Positions 56,161 to 64,000 of a DNA stretch of 64,000 nucleotides are shown piece after piece. The stretch is taken from contig VENA01000046.1 of NCBI GenBank assembly GCA_009711785.1, positions 1 through 64,000 of the forward strand. Direction: 5' to 3'. The position numbers and the translations under genes are program-made. The DNA is from Bacillota bacterium (GTDB lineage Bacteria; Bacillota; Clostridia; Tissierellales; MES13). Each line of letters opens with the position of its first letter. The first letter of the stretch is position 1. The notes below the pieces were generated by a model. The model saw only the letters and a program-made list of their open reading frames with translations, did not search any database and had not been told where the DNA came from.

Positions 56161-57159
56161 ATGGAGGAAATGGAAGATAGGCTAATAACAAGTGGTTTTA
56201 AAGAGGAAGATAATGATATTGAGGTTAATCTAAGACCTCAAAAATTAAATGACTATATTGGACAAGGTAAAGTAAAGAAAAAATTAAAAATTTTTATAGA
56301 AGCAGCTAAATCAAGAAATGAATCTTTAGATCATGTATTACTTTATGGACCTCCTGGATTAGGAAAAACAACTTTAGCTAGTATTATTGCAAATGAAATG
56401 AATGTAAATATTAAGATAACTTCTGGACCTGCGATAGATAGACCAGGAGACTTAGCGGCAATATTAACAAACTTAGGAGAAAACGATGTTTTATTTATTG
56501 ATGAAATACATAGACTAAATAAAAATGTTGAAGAAATTCTTTATCCAGCAATGGAGGATTTTGCAATAGACATAGTGATAGGAAAGGGGCCAAATGCAAG
56601 GTCTATTAGATTAGATTTAAATAAATTTACATTAATAGGAGCGACTACAAGGGCAGGACTATTAACTTCTCCTTTGAGGGATAGATTTGGAGTTATTTGT
56701 AAACTTGATTATTATAATGAAAAGGATTTAAAGAAAATAGTTACTAGATCTGCTGAAATTTTAGATGTTGAAATAGATACTACAGGAGCTTCAGAAATTG
56801 CTAAAAGATCAAGGGGAACCCCAAGGATAGCTAATAGAATTTTAAAAAGAGTAAGGGATTATGCTGAGGTAGTTGAGGATGGTCAAATAAATATGAATGT
56901 AGCAAATAAAGCTTTAGAACTTTTAGAGGTAGATACACTAGGTTTAGATAATGTAGATAAAAACTTGTTACTAACTATAATTCAAAAGTTTAGTGGTGGT
57001 CCAGTTGGTTTAGATACCCTTGCAGCTTCTATAGGTGAGGAGAGAACAACTATAGAAGATGTATATGAGCCATATTTATTACAAATAGGTTTTATAAATA
57101 GAACTCCAAGGGGAAGAGTTGTTACGCAAAAGTGTCTAAAACATTTTAAATTATCTTAA
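56161..57159 (+). CDS. ruvB: Holliday junction branch migration ATPase RuvB
   Basis: About 332 residues, AAA+ motor. Walker A GPPGLGKT (about 63-70), Walker B IDEIHRLN near 113, sensor GATTRAG, and winged-helix end [13 protein letters not shown] 56161 with AAAGGGGAG; an earlier in-frame start at 56134 lies within ruvA. Confidence 0.97.
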   Translation: MEEMEDRLITSGFKEEDNDIEVNLRPQKLNDYIGQGKVKKKLKIFIEAAKSRNESLDHVLLYGPPGLGKTTLASIIANEMNVNIKITSGPAIDRPGDLAAILTNLGENDVLFIDEIHRLNKNVEEILYPAMEDFAIDIVIGKGPNARSIRLDLNKFTLIGATTRAGLLTSPLRDRFGVICKLDYYNEKDLKKIVTRSAEILDVEIDTTGASEIAKRSRGTPRIANRILKRVRDYAEVVEDGQINMNVANKALELLEVDTLGLDNVDKNLLLTIIQKFSGGPVGLDTLAASIGEERTTIEDVYEPYLLQIGFINRTPRGRVVTQKCLKHFKLS

Positions 57160-57171
57160 AACGAGGTGTTT

Positions 57172-57387
57172 ATGCATACAATTGGGAAATTTTTAATATT
57201 TATTGGATTATTGATAGTATTTATAGGAGTTATTATTTTGATTGGACAAAAAATAGGACTAGGTAAGATACCTGGAGATATTTTTTATAAGAAGGGGAAT
57301 TTCACTTTCTTTTTTCCTTTAATGTCTTGTATAATATTAAGTATTGTAATATCTATAATCTTAAATATTTTTAATAAGTTGAAATAA
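57172..57387 (+). CDS. DUF2905 small membrane protein
   Basis: A 71-residue protein with two membrane helices (about 4-26 and 42-65) and the GLGKIPGDIFYKKGNFTFFFPL family stretch in between (IPGDI core). Function unknown; it follows ruvB in many Firmicutes. ATG 57172 after GAGGTG. Confidence 0.88.
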   Translation: MHTIGKFLIFIGLLIVFIGVIILIGQKIGLGKIPGDIFYKKGNFTFFFPLMSCIILSIVISIILNIFNKLK

Positions 57388-57416
57388 TTATTGATACTAT
57401 TTAAAGGAGGAGTAAA

Positions 57417-59048
57417 ATGATTTCTAAGGTTAAAAACATAGTATTAGTAGTATGTATTATATTAATAGTAACCCTTACAACTAGAGCTTATGGTAATGAA
57501 AAAAAAGAGTCTGTGATGATTGGATTAGAATCTTTAAAGGATGAAGAAAATTGTTTTAGTTTATATAGCAATGAAGGTTATTCTTTAGGTTTCTATAATG
57601 ATGATTTTAATGAAATTGCTGAATTAGATTCAAAGGAATTATTAGTAAGAATAGATGATTATTATGAAATTAATAGTAATAACTACGAACTATCAGATAT
57701 AGAAGATTCCGAGTTAGGATATTTTCATTTAAAAATAGATGAAAAATATGATTCATATGAAGAATCTATGAAGATAATAGATGATTTAAAAGACGAGGAT
57801 ATTAAAGCATATCCAGTATATAAAAATGATTTTCAAATTTGGATAGGTCATTTTTTAACAAAGGAAGATGCTAATAACAGAAAAAAAGAAATAGAAGACA
57901 TAACTAAAGTTGATTTAGAAGTAGCCTTGGATAAAGAAAATGTTGTGATAGAGAATAATTCAGGTGAAACGGTATTTCTATATGGTTCAAATGAAAAAAT
58001 TTATATAAAATCAAACAATCAAGTTCCAGTAATTCAAATTAATAATAAAGAGTTTAGAGATTTTTTAGCCTTTAATATAGTTAAGAGAAATTTAATACCT
58101 ATTAATTTTTTACCACTTAATCATTACTTATATGGAGTTGTACCAAGGGAAGTTTCAGCAAGTTGGCCAATGGAGGCACTGAAAGCCCAAGCTGTTGCAG
58201 CAAGAAATTATACATTAATTAATAAATCTAAACATAGTAAAAGTGGATATGGGCTCTGTGATACTCATGATTGTCAAGTGTATGGAGGTTATGATGTAGA
58301 AAATGAAAAAAGTAATAAAGCTGTTGATGATACTTCTAATAAAGTAATTACTTATAACGGAAATTTGATTTCTGCTTTTTACCATTCTACTAGTGGTGGA
58401 CATACTGAAAATAGTGAAAACATTTGGAGTTTTGAAGTTCCTTATTTAAAAGGAGTAGATGATAAGTTTTCAAAGGATTCACCTAACTCAAAATGGGAAT
58501 TATCTATTGATAAAGAAAAACTAGAAAAAAAATTAATAGAAAATGATATAGAACTAGGAGATATAATTGAAATTAGGATACTAGAAGTTTCAGACAATGA
58601 CAGAGTATTAAAATTATTAGTAATAGGAACAGAAGGAAATAAAGTATTTGAAAAAGAGGCTATAAGAAAAATTATTGGTTATTATGAATTAAAAAGTACA
58701 TGGTATAATGTAGAAACTGATGCAGATGTTTATGTAATAGATGGAAATGGAGACAAACCTATAAAAAAGACAATAAATAATACAAAAATTATTACAGCTG
58801 ATGGATTAAATACTGTAAGTAGAGATTCAGATAGAAGAGTAGAAAATGAAATTAATAAAAAATTTAGTATCACAGATGGAGAAATTGAAAAAAAAGTTTC
58901 TGCTATACCTACAACATATTATTTTAGCGGTAAAGGTTGGGGTCATGGTCTTGGTATGAGTCAATGGGGAGCAAAAAAAATGGCAGAATTAGGATATAGT
59001 TTTGATGAGATATTAGAATATTATTATACAGGCACAAAAGTAGAGTAA
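57417..59048 (+). CDS. spoIID: SpoIID/LytB-domain protein
   Basis: A 543-residue exported protein: signal peptide (about 1-26), an SPOR-like region (about 100-165), then the SpoIID lytic transglycosylase domain from about 235 with [41 protein letters not shown], and the end [17 protein letters not shown]. SpoIID cuts glycan strands during engulfment. The ruvAB-spoIID-queA order is clostridial. Whether this is the engulfment SpoIID or a paralogue is not certain. Confidence 0.85.
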   Translation: MISKVKNIVLVVCIILIVTLTTRAYGNEKKESVMIGLESLKDEENCFSLYSNEGYSLGFYNDDFNEIAELDSKELLVRIDDYYEINSNNYELSDIEDSELGYFHLKIDEKYDSYEESMKIIDDLKDEDIKAYPVYKNDFQIWIGHFLTKEDANNRKKEIEDITKVDLEVALDKENVVIENNSGETVFLYGSNEKIYIKSNNQVPVIQINNKEFRDFLAFNIVKRNLIPINFLPLNHYLYGVVPREVSASWPMEALKAQAVAARNYTLINKSKHSKSGYGLCDTHDCQVYGGYDVENEKSNKAVDDTSNKVITYNGNLISAFYHSTSGGHTENSENIWSFEVPYLKGVDDKFSKDSPNSKWELSIDKEKLEKKLIENDIELGDIIEIRILEVSDNDRVLKLLVIGTEGNKVFEKEAIRKIIGYYELKSTWYNVETDADVYVIDGNGDKPIKKTINNTKIITADGLNTVSRDSDRRVENEINKKFSITDGEIEKKVSAIPTTYYFSGKGWGHGLGMSQWGAKKMAELGYSFDEILEYYYTGTKVE

Positions 59049-59059
59049 AGGATGATTAT

Positions 59060-60085
59060 ATGAAAAAAACAGATTTTTATTTTGATTTACCAGAAAACCT
59101 TATAGCACAACATCCATTGAAAAATAGAGAAGAATCAAACTTAATGGTATTAGATAAAAATTCAGGGTCATTAGAACATAAAAAATTTAAAGATATTATT
59201 GACTATCTAAAAAAAGGAGATTGTCTTGTTTTAAATAATACAAGAGTATTACCTGCTAGATTATATGGGGCAAGGGAAAGTACGGGAGGTAAAGTTGAAT
59301 TTCTACTACTAAACAATATAGAAAAAAACAGATGGGAGACTTTAGTTAAACCTGGGAAAAAAGCGAGATTAGGTGATATTATCGATTTTGGAGATGGTTT
59401 ATTAAGAGCTAAAGTTTTGGATATTACACAATCAGGATCAAGAATTGTAGAATTTGATTATGAGGGGATATTTCAAGAGATATTAGACAAATTAGGAGAG
59501 ATGCCACTACCACCATATATAAAAGAAAAATTAGATGATAAAGAAAGATATCAAACTGTATATTCAAAAAAAGAAGGATCAGCAGCTGCACCTACAGCGG
59601 GATTACATTTTACGGATGATTTACTAAATAGAATTAAAAATAAGGGTGTAAAGATAGCTTATATTACACTCCATGTTGGATTAGGTACATTTAGACCGGT
59701 AAAGGAAGATAATATAGAAGAACATGATATGCATTCTGAATATTATGAGGTAACAAAAGAAGCAGCAGAGATAATAAATCAAACAAAAAGTAATGGAGGT
59801 AAGATTTACTCTGTAGGAACAACTAGTACTAGAACATTAGAATCTATAGCAACTGAGTCAGGTGAAATTCATCCTAAGTCAGGATGGACTGATATTTTTA
59901 TTTATCCTGGTTATAATTTTAAAGTGATAGATAGATTAATAACTAATTTTCATTTACCTGAGTCAACCTTAATTATGCTTGTTAGTGCCTTAGCTGGAAG
60001 AGAAAATGTACTTAATGCTTATAATAAGGCTATAGAAAATAAATATAGATTTTTTAGTTTTGGAGATGCTATGTTAATTAAATAA
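59060..60085 (+). CDS. queA: S-adenosylmethionine:tRNA ribosyltransferase-isomerase
   Basis: A 341-residue enzyme that makes epoxyqueuosine in t[15 protein letters not shown] at the start, [13 protein letters not shown], and [10 protein letters not shown] near 174-183 are family marks. Twelve bases after spoIID and 26 before tgt, its pathway partner. Confidence 0.97.
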   Translation: MKKTDFYFDLPENLIAQHPLKNREESNLMVLDKNSGSLEHKKFKDIIDYLKKGDCLVLNNTRVLPARLYGARESTGGKVEFLLLNNIEKNRWETLVKPGKKARLGDIIDFGDGLLRAKVLDITQSGSRIVEFDYEGIFQEILDKLGEMPLPPYIKEKLDDKERYQTVYSKKEGSAAAPTAGLHFTDDLLNRIKNKGVKIAYITLHVGLGTFRPVKEDNIEEHDMHSEYYEVTKEAAEIINQTKSNGGKIYSVGTTSTRTLESIATESGEIHPKSGWTDIFIYPGYNFKVIDRLITNFHLPESTLIMLVSALAGRENVLNAYNKAIENKYRFFSFGDAMLIK

Positions 60086-60111
60086 ACAAAAGATAGGTTA
60101 GGAGGCTTTAA

Positions 60112-61227
<1,116 letters not shown>

Positions 61228-61293
61228 TTTATCTTATAAAAAGGATTTATTAAATGTTTGTTGAATATAATTATCTAGAAGGGAGGGACTATT

Positions 61294-61572
61294 TTGGATA
61301 TTAAACCTTTTATATTACCAGTTGCATTTTTAGTTATATTTTATTTCTTACTTATTAGACCTCAACAAAAGAAAGATAAAAAAATTAAAGAAATGAGGAA
61401 GAATCTTAAAGTAGGAGATAAGATAACAACTATCGGTGGAATAATTGGAACTATCAAAAAGATTAATGATGAACAAGTAGTAATTGAAGTTGGTTCAGAT
61501 AAGACTCGTTTTGCCATTACAAAATGGGCTGTAGGTAATTTAGTAGAAGACAAAGAAGAAAAAGATAAATAA
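61294..61572 (+). CDS. yajC: preprotein translocase subunit YajC
   Basis: A 92-residue Sec accessory protein: one membrane helix (about 5-22), then FLLIRPQQKKDKK and the beta domain GDKITTIGGIIGTI. TTG start with GGGAGGG. A terminator follows, so secDF are not co-transcribed here. Confidence 0.95.
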   Translation: MDIKPFILPVAFLVIFYFLLIRPQQKKDKKIKEMRKNLKVGDKITTIGGIIGTIKKINDEQVVIEVGSDKTRFAITKWAVGNLVEDKEEKDK

Positions 61573-61575
61573 ATG

Positions 61576-61608
61576 AAAAACTTCCTTATTCAATAAGGAA
61601 GTTTTTTT
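61576..61608 (+). terminator. terminator after yajC
   Basis: AAAAACTTCCTTAT-TCA-ATAAGGAAGTTTTTTT hairpin; arms of 13-14 bases and T-run. Confidence 0.93.
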
Positions 61609-61683
61609 ATGTAATAATACATCTTCAGTAATAAAAGAAAACTCCTTGCATAAATATTGAATATAAAACTAGGGGGTGGAAGT

Positions 61684-62070
61684 ATGAATACTAATACAAA
61701 AGGACAAGATAGATTTAGTTTAAAGGTTCTAAAAAGTATAGGGTTTAGTTATATATTTACTATTATATTTTTTATAATATTTGCCTTAATTCTAACATAT
61801 ACCTCAATACCAGATAAATACTTACCTATAATGAATTCAATAACTATGATTTTATCTATAGCTTTAGGATCGATTTATATGGGAATTAAAGCTGATAATA
61901 AAGGTTGGCTTAATGGAGCACTGGTAGGCATTCTTTATATGATAATATTAACTATTATAAGTTTAATTATGATTAAATCCTTCAATTTAGATTTATACCT
62001 GATGCTTAAATATTTAATTAGTATAATAACAGGAGCAATAGGAGGTATGATAGGTGTAAACCTTAAATAA
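61684..62070 (+). CDS. TIGR04086 family membrane protein
   Basis: About 128 residues with four membrane helices. Members are consistently found next to the SCIFF genes in Clostridia, which is the case here. Function unknown. ATG 61684 with GGGGGTGG 3-8 nt upstream; earlier in-frame starts lack a site. Confidence 0.82.
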   Translation: MNTNTKGQDRFSLKVLKSIGFSYIFTIIFFIIFALILTYTSIPDKYLPIMNSITMILSIALGSIYMGIKADNKGWLNGALVGILYMIILTIISLIMIKSFNLDLYLMLKYLISIITGAIGGMIGVNLK

Positions 62071-62134
62071 CACTTTATATACCAAAGCCTTTATGTTATA
62101 ATCAAATAGTACATAATGACTGAGGAGGTATAAT

Positions 62135-62278
62135 ATGAAGCACATTAAGACTATAAGTGGAAAAAATCTTAAAAATACAGTAACTGATGGAGGGTGCGGC
62201 GAATGCCAAACTTCGTGCCAATCAGCATGTAAAACTTCATGTACGGTAGGAAACCAAAGTTGTGAAAAGAATAATTAG
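62135..62278 (+). CDS. scfA: SCIFF ribosomal peptide precursor
   Basis: A 47-residue six-cysteines-in-forty-five peptide. Cysteines at 21, 24, 28, 32, 36 and 43 in the core TDGGCGECQTSCQSAC (first part) and KTSCTVGNQSC (second); residues 1-17 are the leader. Family knowledge: the ScfB radical SAM enzyme installs a thioether link from a Cys sulfur to a Thr alpha carbon. Final product and role unknown. RBS GAGGAGG. Too short for the usual cutoffs. Confidence 0.96.
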   Translation: MKHIKTISGKNLKNTVTDGGCGECQTSCQSACKTSCTVGNQSCEKNN

Positions 62279-62285
62279 AATTACT

Positions 62286-62313
62286 AAAAAGTAGTGGTTG
62301 TCCACTACTTTTT
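62286..62313 (+). terminator. hairpin between scfA and scfB (attenuator-like)
   Basis: AAAAAGTAGTGG-TTGT-CCACTACTTTTT with T-run 8 bases after the scfA stop. Partial termination would give more peptide than enzyme. Confidence 0.88.
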
Positions 62314-62344
62314 ACTTTGAAATCAATCACAGGAGGATATAATT

Positions 62345-63694
62345 ATGAATAGAATACACATGTTTGAACTAAATGAAAGAAAGATTGTATTAGACATAAA
62401 TAGTGGGTCAGTACATGTAGTAGATGAGCTAACTTGGGATATAATAAAGGAATATTTACATAATTCTTTAAATGATATTATTGATAAATATAAAAGTAAG
62501 TATAATGAAGACAGTATAAAAGAGGCATATAAAGAAATTAAATTTTTGGTAGATAAAGATTTACTATTTTCAGAAGATATATATGAAAAATATGTGGATA
62601 TAAACAAACAGAATATAGTAAAAGCCCTTTGTTTACATGTAGCCCATGATTGCAATTTAAAATGTAAGTATTGTTTTGCTTCCCAGGGAGATTATAAGGG
62701 GAGTAAAGAAATAATGTCTTTAGATGTTGGGAAAAAATCACTAGATTTTTTAGTAGAAAACTCAGGTAATAGAAGAAATTTAGAAGTGGATTTCTTTGGT
62801 GGAGAACCATTAATGAATTTTGAAGTAGTAAAAGAGTTGGTTAATTATGGAAGGGAACTAGAAAAAGAATATAATAAAAACTTTAGGTTTACAATAACAA
62901 CTAATGGAGTTTTATTAGATGATGATAAGATCGACTATATTAATAAAGAAATGCAAAATGTTGTATTAAGTTTAGATGGAAGAAAAGAAATAAATGATAA
63001 TATGAGGTTAACTGATAATAATAAAGGAAGCTATGATTTAATTGTGCCTAAATATAGAAATTTATTGAAAAAAAGAAAAGATAAAGATTACTTTATTAGA
63101 GGGACATTTACAAATAAAAATTTAGATTTTTCCAAAGATGTACTACATTATAAAGAATTAGGGTTTAATGTAACTTCCATGGAACCAGTAGTAACAGACC
63201 CTAAGGAAGATTACGCTATTAGAGAAGAACATTTAGATACAATACTTAAAGAATATGAAAAACTTTCAAAAGAATATATTAAAATTAATAAATCGGGAGA
63301 AAATTTTTCCTTTTATCACTTCGTAATTGATCTAAATCAAGGATCATGTGCAATTAGACGTGTTGCAGGCTGTGGAGCAGGGTCATATTATTTAGCTGTA
63401 ACTCCTAATGGTGAATTATATCCCTGTCATCAGTTTGTAGATAATGAAGAATTAAAACTAGGTGATGTTGAAAAAGGAATTACAAATAATAAATTGAGAG
63501 AAGAATTTAAAAATATTAGTATTTACAATAAGGAAGACTGTCCTGATTGCTGGGCAAGATTTTATTGTAGTGGAGGTTGCCATGCTAATGCATATAATGC
63601 AAATGGTGACTTTAGAAAACCTGATAAATTATCCTGTGAAATGGAAAAGAAGAGATTAGAATGTGCTATATCTATTGCTGCTAATTTAGATTAG
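62345..63694 (+). CDS. scfB: SCIFF maturase ScfB (thioether-forming radical SAM/SPASM enzyme)
   Basis: A 449-residue enzyme. An N-terminal RRE/PqqD-like peptide-binding part (1-90), radical SAM cluster CNLKCKYC near 103-110, GGEP near 149-152, then SPASM cysteines: CAIRRVAGCGAG region (about 338-346), CHQF near 363, CPDC and CSGGC near 398-412, and a final Cys near 432. All auxiliary-cluster ligands appear present. RBS AGGAGG. Confidence 0.95.
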   Translation: MNRIHMFELNERKIVLDINSGSVHVVDELTWDIIKEYLHNSLNDIIDKYKSKYNEDSIKEAYKEIKFLVDKDLLFSEDIYEKYVDINKQNIVKALCLHVAHDCNLKCKYCFASQGDYKGSKEIMSLDVGKKSLDFLVENSGNRRNLEVDFFGGEPLMNFEVVKELVNYGRELEKEYNKNFRFTITTNGVLLDDDKIDYINKEMQNVVLSLDGRKEINDNMRLTDNNKGSYDLIVPKYRNLLKKRKDKDYFIRGTFTNKNLDFSKDVLHYKELGFNVTSMEPVVTDPKEDYAIREEHLDTILKEYEKLSKEYIKINKSGENFSFYHFVIDLNQGSCAIRRVAGCGAGSYYLAVTPNGELYPCHQFVDNEELKLGDVEKGITNNKLREEFKNISIYNKEDCPDCWARFYCSGGCHANAYNANGDFRKPDKLSCEMEKKRLECAISIAANLD

Positions 63695-63705
63695 GAGGAA
63701 ATAAT

Positions 63706-64000
63706 TTGATTTTAGAATATGAAAATAAGAAACCTAGCATTCATAATAAAACCTTTGTAGCTAAGAGTGCTGATTTAATTGGCGATGTTACTTTAAAAGA
63801 AAATTCAAGCATATGGTTTAACTGCGTTTTAAGGGCTGATAAAAATAGTATATTTGTAGGGAAATGTTCTAATATTCAAGATGGAAGTGTAGTTCATATA
63901 AGTAAAGAACATAGCACTATAATAGGAAATTATGTGACTATTGGACATAATGTAACTGTGCATGCTTGTAAAATAGCAGATAATGTATTAGTAGGAATGG
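63706..64000 (+). CDS. gamma-carbonic anhydrase-like hexapeptide protein (partial)
   Basis: The first 98 residues, cut by the window end. Left-handed beta-helix repeats with IWFNCVLRADKNSI, NIQDGSVVHI, TIGHNVTVHAC; His 72 and later GHN-VTVH histidines fit the metal site of the gamma-CA/YrdA group. Enzyme activity cannot be judged. TTG start with TAGGAGG; 11 bases after scfB, so probably co-transcribed. Confidence 0.85.
   Translation, partial: MILEYENKKPSIHNKTFVAKSADLIGDVTLKENSSIWFNCVLRADKNSIFVGKCSNIQDGSVVHISKEHSTIIGNYVTIGHNVTVHACKIADNVLVGM

Overview
The window is 64 kb of chromosome from a low-GC, spore-forming, anaerobic Firmicute of the class Clostridia. The signs are AT-rich codon use, strong AGGAGG-type ribosome binding sites, frequent TTG and GTG starts, two T-box leaders, a class A RNase P RNA, the spoIIA and spoVA operons, yqfC/yqfD/yunB/bofC/spoIID sporulation genes and the SCIFF peptide system typical of Clostridia. 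Genus cannot be fixed from the sequence. No prophage, intact insertion sequence, CRISPR array or tRNA gene was seen; it reads as core chromosome.

Layout. 1-9680: yqfC-yqfD-phoH-pgpH(yqfF)-ybeY-dgkA/PAP2 fusion-HlyC/CorC protein-DUF3048 lipoprotein-cdd-era, one dense operon mixing sporulation, c-di-AMP breakdown, rRNA maturation and lipid recycling. 9681-16050: yqzL, recO, a DUF4342 gene, a glycine T-box with glyQ-glyS, then ccpN-like regulator and PPDK regulatory protein. 16160-24090: dNTPase-like HD protein, DUF188, the macromolecular-synthesis pair dnaG-sigA, HAD hydrolase, trmK, Nif3-like and a zinc-ribbon coiled-coil protein. 24120-24555: rnpB with promoter and terminator. 24576-34830: single-gene units in mixed orientation (metallopeptidase, cysE, dapF, ferredoxin, MFS, RocB-like peptidase, radical SAM protein, T-box-controlled asnA, deoxyinosine glycosylase, hydroxyacid dehydrogenase).

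34930-41820: the forespore block. A sigma-H-type promoter precedes spoIIAA-spoIIAB-sigF, followed by a small membrane protein and spoVAA-AB-AC-AD-AE-AEA-AF, which builds the dipicolinic acid channel. 41819-53790: a large class A PBP, yunB, hflX, HEAT-repeat, DUF3189, degenerate Nudix, YigZ, CoA-binding, two half-size TSUP permeases, nadE, yebC, bactofilin, HPP. 54010-64000: unknown protein, bofC, SOS-box-preceded ruvAB, DUF2905, spoIID-like, queA-tgt-yajC, TIGR04086 protein, scfA (SCIFF) and its radical SAM maturase scfB, then a gamma-carbonic-anhydrase-like gene cut by the window end.

The most unusual signals are translational. spoVAEA has its Shine-Dalgarno about 80 nt from the ATG, with a long hairpin exactly filling the gap. 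spoVAA and the hydroxyacid dehydrogenase appear to start at ATT codons. The best functional system of unknown purpose is SCIFF/ScfB, with an attenuator-like hairpin between peptide and maturase.
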